17,170 bases of DNA from the NCBI GenBank assembly GCA_027596945.1, contig JADGJH010000544.1, positions 1-17,170 on the forward strand. Reading direction: 5' to 3'. This document shows, piece by piece, positions 1 to 9,758 of this stretch. The first letter of the stretch is position 1, and every line of letters starts with the position of its first letter. The translations under genes were made by a program, and so were the position numbers. The notes beneath the pieces were generated by a model. It had not been told where the DNA came from. It saw nothing but the letters and a program-made list of their open reading frames with translations, and made no database searches. The DNA comes from Physocladia obscura (lineage: Eukaryota > Chytridiomycota > Chytridiomycetes > Chytridiales > Chytriomycetaceae).

Positions 1-660
1 AAAAAAAGGTGAAAAGTGAAAAACTCAGCCGCTGAGTAACTTTAACAGCAAAGGTGACGGAAACAACGACACTTGATATTTTCAGGTGCTTAAACATTTA
101 GGATACAGTGTAATAAACTACAAAAGCGTTGCAACCCTCTTGGTGAATATGCCGCTTTCACTTCATGTAACTATATTGATATTGGGAATTTGGATTCGAA
201 TGAACTGGCTTTGGCTGCCATTGTTCGAGGTCACTATTTTTCTGTTTAGAATATCGAGAGCGATGCAAAAAACCCTCTTGATTGCAACCAGAACGTTATT
301 ACAATACTTTTGAGCATCTCCATTTTCCATATCTTTAAAACGGGTTCAATGTTACATTCCAATAAGAGTAAGTTTGTTTATGGAACAAGTCGCCAAAGTT
401 GGATATTGGATCAACGCAAATACGTAGGCCAGAGTCCAATCAGCTACTGCCGATGCTGCGATTACTACAGCTGCAACCTCCTCCATTGCCGATATAACTG
501 CAGCAACCTCCTATAATCACTACATCTACTGCAAAAGGCTACGGTTACTCTCCTGCAAGCGTGAACAACTGCTGTCAATAGATATTCTGCGAATTCGTAC
601 TGTTGCACAACTGTTCCTGTGTGAGCGAAGCTGGCCAATGCTGCGCCACATGGTGTCGCA
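1..660 (+). other. Region with weak coding remnants, no intact gene
   Basis: This stretch is less AT-rich than the DNA that follows and has open pieces in several frames, but no complete gene. One frame from about 113 reads protein-like until a TAG at 250-252 and then continues open to 514. Another, 428-672, is rich in Ala and Thr like a secreted-protein linker and then becomes Cys- and Leu-containing. A canonical-looking intron (GTAAGT at 368, TAG at 425-427, 60 nt) could join some pieces, but the phases do not give one clean product. It may be the decayed or partial 3' end of a gene lying off the left edge. No family is recognised. Confidence 0.25.
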
Positions 661-1789
661 CTGCATTTTTTAGTTTTGTTTTCGTTTTTTATTTTTATTT
701 TTTTAGTTTGATACAGAATCAGTTTTTTTTCAGTACAGTAAAAAAATTATGCCTGACTGGAATTTGAAATCATTCCTGAAAAGAATTTGGCTGTTATTAT
801 GTATAATTTTTTGATTAACAATGCTTTTATTCCAAGATTTTATTTCTTGAGAGAAAAAAAGTAGTTAAAGCTCATACAAATCTTTTTTTAACCTAAAAAT
901 GAAGAGCTTGGATTTGCACAAATCGCTTGCACAGTAAAAAAATTTTCCACCGATACACAATATTATTTGCAAGTTAAATTGGTAGATTTATGTATATCCA
1001 GCTTTCTAATACAAAGAAAGGAACTGTTTAAGCAACATCACTCGATTTTTCCAAAAGAATATCGATGTTGTAATGCGAATGAACAATGTTTAATTCTCAC
1101 TTTGAAATATTTACAATAGATTCTTCGAGTTCGAAATTAGTTGCAATGCAGCAATATAAACCACGGACTTGCACTGCTCTAAGCAAAGCTTGGTTCGGCT
1201 ACTTGGAGCATGGCTCAGTCTTGTACTTTATAATGTTTGTTTCAATCACTCCAGTCCAAATGAGCTTTTTTAATGCGCCCGGAAATTTTTCTTGGAAGTT
1301 GTTTACAAGACGTCAATAATGGGAGTCATTTTATGTTGGGGAGTTAAATGAAAGAAAAAGCAAATGAAAATTTTTTAATTATGCGATTGATTTGCAGTTA
1401 GTTGTTTTTTTTACAATAGATATTCAGGGCATGGAAGAGCTGCCACGCATATTACTAAAATTAATGCTGTGCGAGTCTCCAAAACCTATTTCAATTGTTA
1501 CTTCGCCATGAGACAGTTTTTTTCATAAATTTTGCAAATTTTTTTGTGTTGATTGTGACTTTGACTTTGACTTGACACGTCTGCACAAATATCCTAAAAT
1601 ATGAAAAATGATTTTTCGTAAGGTGAAATGACTTTGTTTTTTCTTTTCTTTCTTTTTTCTTGACTCTCGATGCATATTGAGTTTGCATTGCGGCCCTGCT
1701 GCAATCACAGATTTAAAATTTTTCATTTTGATATCAAAGAATTGTAACTCATGTGATTCAAAAAAAATTTGATTGATTAGAAAATTTTT
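661..1789. other. AT-rich intergenic region upstream of the xylanase
   Basis: Very AT-rich DNA with many A and T homopolymer runs. The short frames here (1086-1319 plus; 1491-1726 minus) are of low complexity or unconvincing. The last part is the likely promoter of the xylanase. I did not see a convincing carbon-catabolite (SYGGRG) or xylanase-activator (GGCTAAA) site in the last 200 bases. Confidence 0.5.
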
Positions 1790-1797
1790 TATAAAAA
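1790..1797 (+). promoter_or_regulatory. TATA box of the xylanase gene
   Basis: TATAAAAA lies about 63 bases upstream of the xylanase ATG at 1853, a normal distance for a fungal core promoter. The A-rich leader between them ends in AAACAAAAATG, a good context for a fungal start codon. Confidence 0.6.
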
Positions 1798-1852
1798 GAG
1801 GTTAACTGAAAAAAGGAGACATTTGTCAAAACAAGACAAAAAACAAACAAAA

Positions 1853-3204
1853 ATGAAGCTCTCTTTCGTTCTGTTCAGTATTATGGCCAGCAATGCGATA
1901 GCTCAGACGACTCCGTTGAAAACATTGGCGTCAAGGGTGGGCAAGTACTTTGGCTGTGAGATTGGACAAGAAGCATTGTCGGACACGCAGCTGACGGCAC
2001 TGACGGCGGCGCAATGCTCAGTAACTACGCCGGAAAATGAAATGAAGTGGGATGCAACGGAGCCCAGCCAGGGCGTGTTTACATTCACGGCGGGCGACGC
2101 AATTGTCAGTTTTGCGGCAGCCAACGGGATCAGCGTGCGTGGACACAACCTGGTGTGGGGTTCGCAGCTCCCATCTTGGTAATTTATTTCTTATTAGTAG
2201 TTTCATTTTGTATAAGTTTATTAACTAAGCATGATTTCACCAGGGTCACAAATACAGCATGGACCAACGCGACGTTGATTGCGGCAATGACAAACCACAT
2301 TACCAACGTCGTCACGCATTACAAGGGTAAAGTGATCCACTGGGACGTCGTCAACGAGCCCTTCAACGGCGACGGTTCCTACGCATCGGATGTGTTCTAC
2401 AACACCATTGGATCCGAATACATCCCCATTGCACTCAAAGCCGCGCGCGCCGCCGACCCCAACGTCAAACTATTCATCAACGACTACAACCTGGACTACT
2501 CCAGCGCGAAGCTCACGGCAATGGTCAACCTGGTCAAGAGCCTCCACGCACGCGGCATTCCCATTGACGGCATTGGCTCCGAGTCGCACTTGATTGTCGG
2601 CAACGTGTCGCCGTCCGGATACGCGAGCACAATTGCACAGATGGCTGGCGCATTCCCCGGCGCGCTGGTGGCAATCACCGAACTCGATCTACGCATGCCC
2701 ACGCCCGCCAGCGCCGCAAATCTGGCCCAGCAGGAAACCGATTACTACAGCGTAGTTTCTGCATGCGTGCAGTACTCCGCCTGCATTGGTGTAGAGACCT
2801 GGGGCATCTCCGACAAGTACTCGTGGATCTCTTCCACTTTTTCCGGTTATGGTGCCGCGCTGCCCTACGATGCAAACTTTAATCCAAAATCCGCAGTTAC
2901 TGGAATTGTCAATGGCTTTGCAAGTGGGTCCCCAGTATCAACCACAACAACAACAACAAGAACTACTACAACAACCACTACTACTACAAACACACCAACT
3001 ACAACTACCAGTGCAAACGTTCCCACCACTACCACTACCACCACCACTACCACTACTACTACTACTACTGCTACTACTGCAGGAGGTAGTTGCTCAGCCA
3101 AGTGGGGCCAATGCGGTGGACTTTTCTGGACCGGTCCTACTTGCTGTACCGCCTCAACTTGCACACCGCAAGCTGGTAATCCATACTATTCCCAGTGTCT
3201 TTGA
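1853..3204 (+). CDS. Secreted GH10 endo-1,4-beta-xylanase with C-terminal CBM1
   Basis: Two exons, 1853-2178 and 2244-3204, joined across a 65-nt GT-AG intron (2179-2243, branch-like TAACTAAG at 2222) give 428 residues. The codon split by the intron restores Trp109 in the conserved GH10 strand ending QLPSWV. Residues 1-17 are a signal peptide (cut near AIA/Q). Residues 20-335 are the GH10 barrel: ENEMKWD at 61-67, acid/base Glu147 in WDVVNEP, nucleophile Glu255 in ITELD, and WGISDKYSW at 295-303. Residues 341-387 are an almost pure Thr linker. Residues 390-428 are a CBM1 with six Cys and the aromatic face Trp396, Tyr423, Tyr424. The enzyme should cut internal beta-1,4 bonds of xylan outside the cell while the CBM1 binds cellulose. 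Odd point: the usual LVWHSQ motif reads LVWGSQ (Gly103). The ATG is favoured over an in-frame upstream TTG because the signal peptide begins there. Confidence 0.95.
2939..3078 (+). repeat. ACN trinucleotide repeat coding the poly-Thr linker
   Basis: An imperfect tract of ACA, ACT and ACC codons, interrupted by a few Arg, Asn, Pro, Ser and Val codons, encodes the Thr-rich linker between the catalytic domain and CBM1. Long pure runs of ACT and ACC near 3024-3068 make it a likely length-variable microsatellite. Linkers like this are normally heavily O-mannosylated. On the other strand the tract gives a spurious poly-Val frame. Confidence 0.85.
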
Positions 3205-3858
3205 GGTCAAGAGCTCTTTTTTCCTTTTTACCCTTTTGATTGTCTTGTTTTAGTGAATATTCAAGATAAATAATACTTTTTTGTGTGCTCTTTATCGTCA
3301 CTTCAGCATTGCTTTTGCAAAATCTATAACTACTGAATATAATAATTACTGCCAACTAGCTTGCAACCGCCAGTAATCCCGCAATAATTACAACCTGATG
3401 TTTTATAACTACTGCCACCATTACTAGAGCAACTATTATAAATACTAAGTATCATTCTTTTTAATCATAGGAACTTGTTCTATTGGACAGCTGTCAGATG
3501 GTATAGTTCAATGATTTCACTGCAACAATTGTCTAAAAAAAATATTTCAGCAAGCATCTATTGGAATTTTATAATATTCAACTAAGAGTTTATTTCAAAC
3601 AAGTAATCAAGGTAAAAGCCCAGAAATAACTCACCCTAAAAATCTCCAAAAGAAAAAAAAAAGATGCGCAAATACTCAATTCAAAATGACAAAGAAAAAA
3701 TTATGTAGAGTGTATTACATGAACCACTGTTGATAAATGAGAGGAATATTGTCAAAATAGGAAGAGAGTGAAACAAAACAAAATTTTTAAATTTAAAAAT
3801 GTCAAGGCACCAGCTTAAAACAAATACGTCAAGTATTTTAATTTTCTATTTTTCAAAA
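3205..3858. other. Intergenic region between two convergent 3' ends
   Basis: AT-rich DNA holding the 3' UTRs of the xylanase (+) and the aminotransferase (-). A T/GT-rich stretch (3276-3290) after an ATAAATAAT motif at 3267-3275 is a plausible xylanase polyadenylation area. Between 3325 and 3450 there are several degenerate copies of ATAACTACTG or ATAATTACTG, which may be a decayed simple repeat. No gene is seen. Confidence 0.5.
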
Positions 3859-5366
3859 TTAAGCATTTCTAACAACCCAATCAACAGCCTTGGCGAAATT
3901 TTCAACATTTTTCTCATTCAATCCAGCCATCGACGCGCGCCCTTCGTCAGTCATATAGACATGAAACTTCATCTTGATTGCAGCAACCTGGGGCATAGTC
4001 AATCCAGTGTAAGAAAACATTCCAATTTGAGACGTGATATGCGACCAGTCTCCTGGAGTTTTAAGTTCAACCAGAAGTTGCACGACTTTTTCGCGCATTT
4101 GAGAGATTCGTGTGGACATTTCTTTGAGATTCTCTTTCCTTTAATTAAAGTCGAAAAAATAAAGTTAAATTAAAATTTTTCAAAAAAAAAAAGGAAAAAA
4201 AAAAGAACATTATCCTCACCATTCGCGAACTAAAGCCTCATTTTTGAACACAATATCCACAATATTTGCTCCAAACCCAGGTGCATGTGATATGCTACAC
4301 CGTAACAAATACGCAAACTGACTCTTTGCCATCCTTGCAACCTCTTCATCCCCGAAAATCCCAACCAAGCATCCAGTCCTCTCCGCATAAAGCCCAAAAT
4401 TCTTACTGAAAGACTGCGCGCAGATTACATTGAACCCGCGCACGACAAAATAACGCACAGCCCACGCGTCAGTGTCCAAGTCTCCGGACGCAAACCCTTG
4501 GTACGCGCAGTCGAAAAACGGGTTAAGATTTCTGGATTCCATGATATCGGCGATTTCTTGCCATTGGCGATGAGTTGGGTCAAGGCCTGTTGGGTTGTGA
4601 GCGCACGCATGTAGTAAAAAGATTGACCCAGGTAGCGCGGTTTTTAAGGTCGCCAGGACTTGTGCGTGGTTTATTGAGCGCGTTTTTGGGTTCCAGTATT
4701 CGTATTCGATGATGGGAAGTCCGGCGGCCATGAAAATTTTTTTGTGGTTTCCTGTTCAAATATTGATTAATAAAAAAAAGAATTTTTTTATATTGCGTAA
4801 TATATGATACCCCAAGTCGGATTAGTGATATACACAGTCGCGCTAGGTCTAAATTTGGCGAAAAACTCTGCAGCAATACGGTTTGCTCCCGTTCCAGACA
4901 CAGTCTGGACAGCTGCGTAGCGCTTCTCCAAAATTGCTGGACTATTTTCGCCCAAAATTAGCTTGGCTGCCGCCTCGTTGAAGGAAGTAAGCCCCTCCAA
5001 TGGAAGGTATTCATGGTTCGCTTGAGGATCTCTAAGCAGGATTTCTTTTGCCTTCAGCGAAAAAAAAAATTGTTGTGTTAATGAAAGTTATTTCTTATCA
5101 ACAAGGTGAAAAAAAACAAAAAAAAACAAAACAACCTTCTTAACCACAGGGAGAACCCACGGCTTGCCATCATTCCCACGATATGCTCCAATACTCAGGT
5201 TAATTGCGTCTGGTGATGAGTCAGCCATAAACTCGCCAAACAGTCTGAAAATTGAATCTTCAGGCTGGAGAGTCAAGTTTGAGTATCCTATTCCACTGGT
5301 AGTCACATCATCTGTTTCTCCGTGAGACTTCTCTGCGATGGTGCTGCATTCCTTGATGGGTGCCAT
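3859..5366 (-). CDS. Aspartate aminotransferase, cytosolic type (four exons)
   Basis: Catalyses the PLP-dependent, reversible reaction aspartate + 2-oxoglutarate = oxaloacetate + glutamate. Exons 5366-5136, 5051-4811, 4751-4220 and 4138-3859 join through GT-AG introns of 84, 59 and 81 nt into 427 residues, the usual family length. Each junction restores a family motif: LPVVKK/AKEIL, NPTWG/NHKKIF, VREW/KENLKEM. Key residues are Asn210 (HNPTG), Asp238 and Tyr241 (FDCAYQG), PLP Lys274 (SFSKNFG), Arg308 and Arg402 (GRASMAG) for the two substrate carboxylates, and the QIGMFS motif. The N-terminus is acidic, with no mitochondrial presequence, and the C-terminus (VVRNA) is not a peroxisomal signal, so a cytosolic isoform is inferred. 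Odd point: the NPP and GAR segment after Arg308 is changed to HAP and GAN. The first intron starts GTTGTT, a weak donor, but the phase and motif fit are exact. Confidence 0.95.
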
Positions 5367-5953
5367 TTTTTCCTTTCTTTTTCGCTTTTTCTTTTTTGGA
5401 TAATTTTTTTCTGTGTTTCAGGAAAATCTCGGAACTCAACAATTTTTTCCCCGTTATCTCAATTATTAACATTATTCATCCATCCAATAGACAACGACAG
5501 ACCCACAACAGGCATCGAAAACCTCAAATATTTCTTTTTAATAGTGCGTTATTCATTTTATGGGTTTTCTGGCATCAGTTGCCGTCTATAAAAATTTTCA
5601 ATGTAGCATGATAGCATCATCGGCTAGAAATCTATTCTTACGACTCAATCTGCATGCAAAATTTCAATCAGCTTTGAAGTATATTTTATACTGCTGAACA
5701 CATGTTTTAATTTTCTGTCAATATTATTCGGTTTCTTGTGTAAGCTATCAAAATTATTGACATTGGTCATCATCAATCAAATAACCACACTTTTTTAAAG
5801 CACAAGTGAGAACCCTTGTTATTCGCAATATTCACGTTTTTCCGCCGCTAGAGTCAATTCAAACGTCTAAGCAAAGATACTTTATCTCAAATACTCCTTC
5901 TATCCGCAAACACTTCTCCCAAACGTGATTGCATTATGTTCATGTGATCTGCA
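5367..5953. other. Intergenic region upstream of the aminotransferase
   Basis: AT-rich DNA containing the presumed aminotransferase promoter and 5' UTR (read on the minus strand). The frames in 5322-5611 on the plus strand are antisense and promoter shadows. A TATAAAAA at 5586 lies on the plus strand but no clear plus-strand gene starts just after it. A CTGCAG at 5949-5954 could be an intron acceptor for the damaged gene that follows. Confidence 0.4.
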
Positions 5954-6389
5954 GTTAGTGAAACTGAAAATGAATTTGATCAATGTCTTTCACAATTTGA
6001 TGCAATGCAGAAACTTATAGAAGCAGCTTATTTAATATGCATCCTCCACATCCTTCATCCGAGCAGTTTATATGGGAGAGCTATGATAGCATTTTATATC
6101 AAGCACTTTCTTTAAAAGCAATAAAAAACTCTTCTTAAATTTGTTGGGAACATTTACTTCTTTTTGTTCAATCTTTGATTGAATGTGAATTTCTGAAAAA
6201 CCAAAAGGAAAGCATACTTTGGGATTCATATGTTTCAATCAAATAATTATTCTAACAACTTGAAAATTGGTAAAACTCAGAAAATGCTCCACTCCGCCGT
6301 TTGTAAAATCCAATACAAATTGTTGTGCTTTCAAAAATTAAAAAGAAGAAAGCAAATACTTGTAAAATAAACAAATTGATTGAAAATAG
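5954..6389 (+). pseudogene. Probable broken upstream exons of the 6390-7007 gene
   Basis: Protein-like plus-strand reading frames occur in pieces. One frame, 5954-6112, is open and acidic at its start. A second, 6001-6243, is open for over 80 codons but is cut by TAA at 6136-6138. A possible 49-nt intron (GT at about 6222, branch TCTAAC, acceptor CTCAG at 6280) would lead to an ATG-containing segment at 6281. These pieces plus the following ORF look like one gene carrying a nonsense codon and frame changes. It could instead be a spliced gene I have not modelled correctly, or chance open frames. No family is recognised. Confidence 0.35.
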
Positions 6390-7007
6390 CCTTTGAATTG
6401 CTTGTCTTTGATGCTAAGATGTTTTTACGACAATATCTGCAAATATGGTCTTTATCAGCTTTGTTTGGCCTATGAATCATTATTTGTTGCGAACATGGCT
6501 GTTAAATATTATTTGTATGCCGAAGGATCAAAAGCAATCAAATTGTCCACAATTTATGATGTTAATCCTAGAAAATTGAATAGGCCTGTACTGTCACAAT
6601 ACTTGGTAAATTTTTCGAATGGAATATTACTTCCCTCTGAAGAGGCTTCTGTATCTGATGTTCTGGATCAAAATTCAATTATTCACAACAAATTATCCAG
6701 TAATACACATCATGACATAAATATTCCAATGAGAGCCGGTGGGATGGGTTTATTGAATATTTCTGTTTCAGTAAAGACATCATTCAGTTTAGTAACAAAA
6801 AACATAATGAAACAACTTAAATCAAGGAAGCAACCTGGAAGTGGTGTTGAGCTGTTAATCTGTCTATATTTGGGGGCGAAAACCAATTTGGACGCTAATT
6901 ACCCTGACGTTTTGTTTCTGGACGGAAGTGGTCGCTGCAATGGTTTGTCATTGGATGTGTTTATTTTGATGAAAAAATTGATGCCGCAGAATAATCAAGT
7001 TCAGTAA
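6390..7007 (+). CDS. Protein of unknown family, 3' part open (about 200 aa)
   Basis: A frame open for 205 codons in AT-rich DNA, so unlikely to be chance. The first ATG is at 6411 (198 residues), but an in-frame TAG at 6387-6389 could be part of an intron acceptor, so the true start may be upstream. Visible features: YYLYAEG followed by a mixed hydrophobic/charged segment, a glycine patch AGGMGLL near residue 110, a hydrophobic strand GVELLICLYLGA, and PDVLFLDGSG near the C-terminus. No signal peptide or clear transmembrane helix. In 6380-6472 a second frame, FELLVFDAKMFLRQY and onward, also reads protein-like and ends at TGA 6473, which suggests a frameshift near 6465. I do not recognise the family; a decayed effector-like or mobile-element-derived gene is possible. 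Confidence 0.5.
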   Translation, partial: PLNCLSLMLRCFYDNICKYGLYQLCLAYESLFVANMAVKYYLYAEGSKAIKLSTIYDVNPRKLNRPVLSQYLVNFSNGILLPSEEASVSDVLDQNSIIHNKLSSNTHHDINIPMRAGGMGLLNISVSVKTSFSLVTKNIMKQLKSRKQPGSGVELLICLYLGAKTNLDANYPDVLFLDGSGRCNGLSLDVFILMKKLMPQNNQVQ

Positions 7008-7135
7008 CAAGAATTTTAAAATTCGTGGTCAAAGGTTGAGTAACAAATCGCAAAAATCTAAAATTAGGATTATATGGTAACTTGCAGCAAGCGTCAATTT
7101 TATTTCCCCATATACAAAAAAGCACAAAAAAAAAA

Positions 7136-8491
7136 TCAATCATCTTCGCTATGAACCTCATTGCTACTACCGCTAAACTCAATCCGATCATTTTGTACAA
7201 TAGTTTCCATGTATAATGATGACGCATGAGCACTGCTGTTTTGGTATCCACGACCGACCAGCGAATCGTTTCTATACGACAATGACGAGGATCCAACCGA
7301 CTTACTCCTCATTGTATCTATTCTTGATGTTGACGACGATATTGCGGACAATATTCTGCCGCTTATTGATTTATTTGATGTTTCTTCTCGTATTGCGCCA
7401 ATATATGGACCGATTTTTACTGAATGTGGTACATCTGGTTCATCTTTAAGGTCGGGCGTTTGAGTTTGCGGACGACGATGCTGAGCAATATCGGAGATAC
7501 GAGTAAATATTTGCGGCGGGTGGTGATGGTAATGATGACCAGTGGGAGTTGTGGGACTTATTCGTTGCATCGATACAGACGGACGAGAATGGTCTTCGAC
7601 AAAATCATCGTTAATGGCAGCAGTAGCAGCAACAGTGGCGTGGCCATGTATTTTAGGCCTTAATTTACTTTCAGAGAATAATTGTTTTGATGGGTTCAGG
7701 TACGCGTCGAAATCTGCAGCTTCGGAGGAAATAATTTTTCTTGTGCGTTGATTTCGACAATGGATCAAAACGGCAAACAAAGAGACTGTGAAAACGGCAC
7801 CAACGACTAGAGAGCAGACAATAACTAAAGCTCTCCACGATGGTGGTGATGCTGATGATGATGAAGTTGTTGAAGTTGATGATTCGGGGACGTTGACGGC
7901 AACGTGTTGGTCGTCGCTTGTGGATAAAGGCTGGGGCGTTTGAGAGAGTGTAGTGGATACGACGGCAACCGAGGAGGTGGCTACGAAGGAGGCGGATGTG
8001 TCGGTAGGGTAGAGATTAGGGTCTATGGATTCGAAAGACAGCAAGGCAGAAGAGGATGAGGACAGCGGCTGGGCGCCGACAATGGTCGTAAAGGCAGACA
8101 CGTTGTAGACAGACCAGGCAATGAGGCTGTGCGTGTAGTCAAAGCCGCCGCACAGCGAGTCTGGAGAGGTCGAGTCGGGACACGTAAGCGTGCAACCCGT
8201 CGAGTTGACGGCTGTGTCGGACATTTTCTTGACGCAAGCGCAGTAGAAGAGTATCGGCACCGCTGATACGCTGGCTGTTGTAGAAACATAAGAGGCATCA
8301 GCTGGTGTTGGTGCTATCAGGGCCAGTGTGTAGTTTGCGCAAACGGCCACGCACTCGGCCGAATTCATCGTCGTCGATTGCTGCTTCACAGTCACCGACT
8401 TGCTGAGCGCAACACACTCAGACGACGATCCCGGAAACAACGACAGCGATACCAGTGATACTACTAACTGCACCAGAACCGCTCTTTTCAT
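7136..8491 (-). CDS. WSC-type single-pass membrane protein A
   Basis: An uninterrupted 451-residue protein, read from the ATG at 8491; the frame extends a few codons upstream only through a GTG. Residues 1-24 are a signal peptide. Residues 26-131 form a WSC-like domain with eight Cys (26, 47, 51, 84, 86, 100, 104, 114), the CGGFD motif and a closing WSVYNV. A Ser/Thr-rich stalk (132-219) leads to one transmembrane helix (221-243), then a basic stop-transfer segment and about 200 disordered cytoplasmic residues with a His-rich patch (GHHYHHHPP). WSC proteins of the Slg1/Wsc1 type are fungal surface sensors or wall-binding adhesins; this topology matches. The tail has FDAYL at 261-265, IGAIR at 364-368 and a C-terminal motif SSLYMETI...RIEF at 424-439, all shared with the protein encoded at 9759-11464. 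No kinase domain is seen, so any signal would pass through a bound partner. Confidence 0.85.
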   Translation of the reverse strand: MKRAVLVQLVVSLVSLSLFPGSSSECVALSKSVTVKQQSTTMNSAECVAVCANYTLALIAPTPADASYVSTTASVSAVPILFYCACVKKMSDTAVNSTGCTLTCPDSTSPDSLCGGFDYTHSLIAWSVYNVSAFTTIVGAQPLSSSSSALLSFESIDPNLYPTDTSASFVATSSVAVVSTTLSQTPQPLSTSDDQHVAVNVPESSTSTTSSSSASPPSWRALVIVCSLVVGAVFTVSLFAVLIHCRNQRTRKIISSEAADFDAYLNPSKQLFSESKLRPKIHGHATVAATAAINDDFVEDHSRPSVSMQRISPTTPTGHHYHHHPPQIFTRISDIAQHRRPQTQTPDLKDEPDVPHSVKIGPYIGAIREETSNKSISGRILSAISSSTSRIDTMRSKSVGSSSLSYRNDSLVGRGYQNSSAHASSLYMETIVQNDRIEFSGSSNEVHSEDD

Positions 8492-9758
8492 CGAGGTTTG
8501 CACATGAAAAATATCGTTTAAAAAAATTATTTTGTTATCGAGACACTGCCGTAATTAACAATCAAAAGATTATGATCCATGATATATCTCCAATTTAAAT
8601 CCTTGTTTAATCATACTCTCTTCCAAGATATTCGATTACCCTTTATCCGTCCACATTCTCAAGCTGTTACATTATTGCAGCAAAAAATTTTTCGGTTTGT
8701 CGCCACATACAAACAAAAAACATGATTTGCACACAAGCATAGAAACTATTAACTGCATTCCTCAAGCTAATTACAACAAAACGATAACAATACAGAAATG
8801 TATCGAACAAGCTCGTTATGCATTCTTTTAATACTAATTATAATGTTTTTGAATATATTATCGGCACGCAGCTTTTTTGCTAGTCACGTGTTTTGAACGC
8901 AAAAAAAAAATCGTCGTCATGTTTTAAATAAAGATGAAAATTTTTCTGTATTCGATCCTACACTAAATATTTACTGAAATTGATTCCCCTCAATTTGCAC
9001 GCAAAACTTTAAATATCCGTCTTACTAGATAGATCCATATGAATGTTGGTCAGGTTTGCAATTCTTTTGGAGAGTTAGGTCATATAAAGATACGTTATTT
9101 TATGTGGGAAGCAGTTTAGAAAAAACCATAAAATGCACATAAAATAAATATAAAAAATTGAAATCAAAAAAATATTGTTATTATTATTACATCCTATTCA
9201 ATTTGTCGAGCAGTTAAACTTAAAATTAATTTGAGGAGTCATGAATTACGTTACAACGCAATAATGTTTCCTAGTTGAGGTTTACAAAGGGACGAGAAAA
9301 TTGAACAGAAATTTCACCATGACTGGAAAGCCTCATGGAAAAAAATTAAGTATTCGTGACTAGCTGAGTTTTATCAAATGCAATCGAAACCCAATTCAGT
9401 AACAGTATCGCAAATTAATTTCTATTTTAATAATAACATAAGGAAACTATATACAAATGAGTATTTTACCAATTTTGCCTCCCTCATTTTTTTAATCAAT
9501 TCATTTCATTATGAAATCAAAATCTCCCTCGATTGAAGTGGATTCGTTTTTTTTTGATCGCCCCCGATTCTCAATGGGGCAAATACGAAGTCAAACTATT
9601 TGTGTAATTAAAATGGAATAACTGATATATTCATGTTTCTGTCTTTGATATAAGTACATTCATAACGAAAAAAAAAAAGAAAATACAAAATGACCTTCCC
9701 ATTCCCCACCCTCTGCAAATACATGAAAACGAGAGAAGAAAGAAAGAAAAAAAAAAAA
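8492..9758. other. AT-rich intergenic region between WSC genes A and B
   Basis: Holds the promoter of the gene ending at 7136 and the 3' UTR of the gene ending at 9759, both read on the minus strand. Strongly AT-rich. A CACGTG (8885-8890) is present about 390 bases upstream of the gene A start. No convincing gene or RNA is seen; short frames at 9608-9881 run through homopolymer tracts. Confidence 0.5.

Noticed and set aside
1086..1319. 77-codon plus-strand frame, and a WTG-containing piece on its minus strand that slightly resembles CBM1
   Set aside because: The CBM1-like cysteines are missing and stops interrupt it; the plus frame has no recognisable feature.
1491..1726. Two overlapping Lys-rich minus-strand frames
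   Set aside because: Low-complexity translation of T-rich intergenic DNA, mutually overlapping, with no protein-like pattern.
2047..2243. Long plus frame starting inside xylanase exon 1 and running into exon 2
   Set aside because: The part before 2244 is out of frame with exon 1 and crosses the intron; only the part from 2244 is real coding sequence.
2865..3164. Minus-strand poly-Val open frame
   Set aside because: It is the antisense of the ACN repeat in the xylanase linker.
6362..6389. GT...TAG segment as an intron before the 6390 frame
   Set aside because: At 28 nt it is too short compared with the 49-97 nt introns elsewhere in the window.
8885..8890. CACGTG E-box upstream of receptor A
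   Set aside because: A single six-base palindrome about 390 bases from the start codon is not enough to call a regulatory site.
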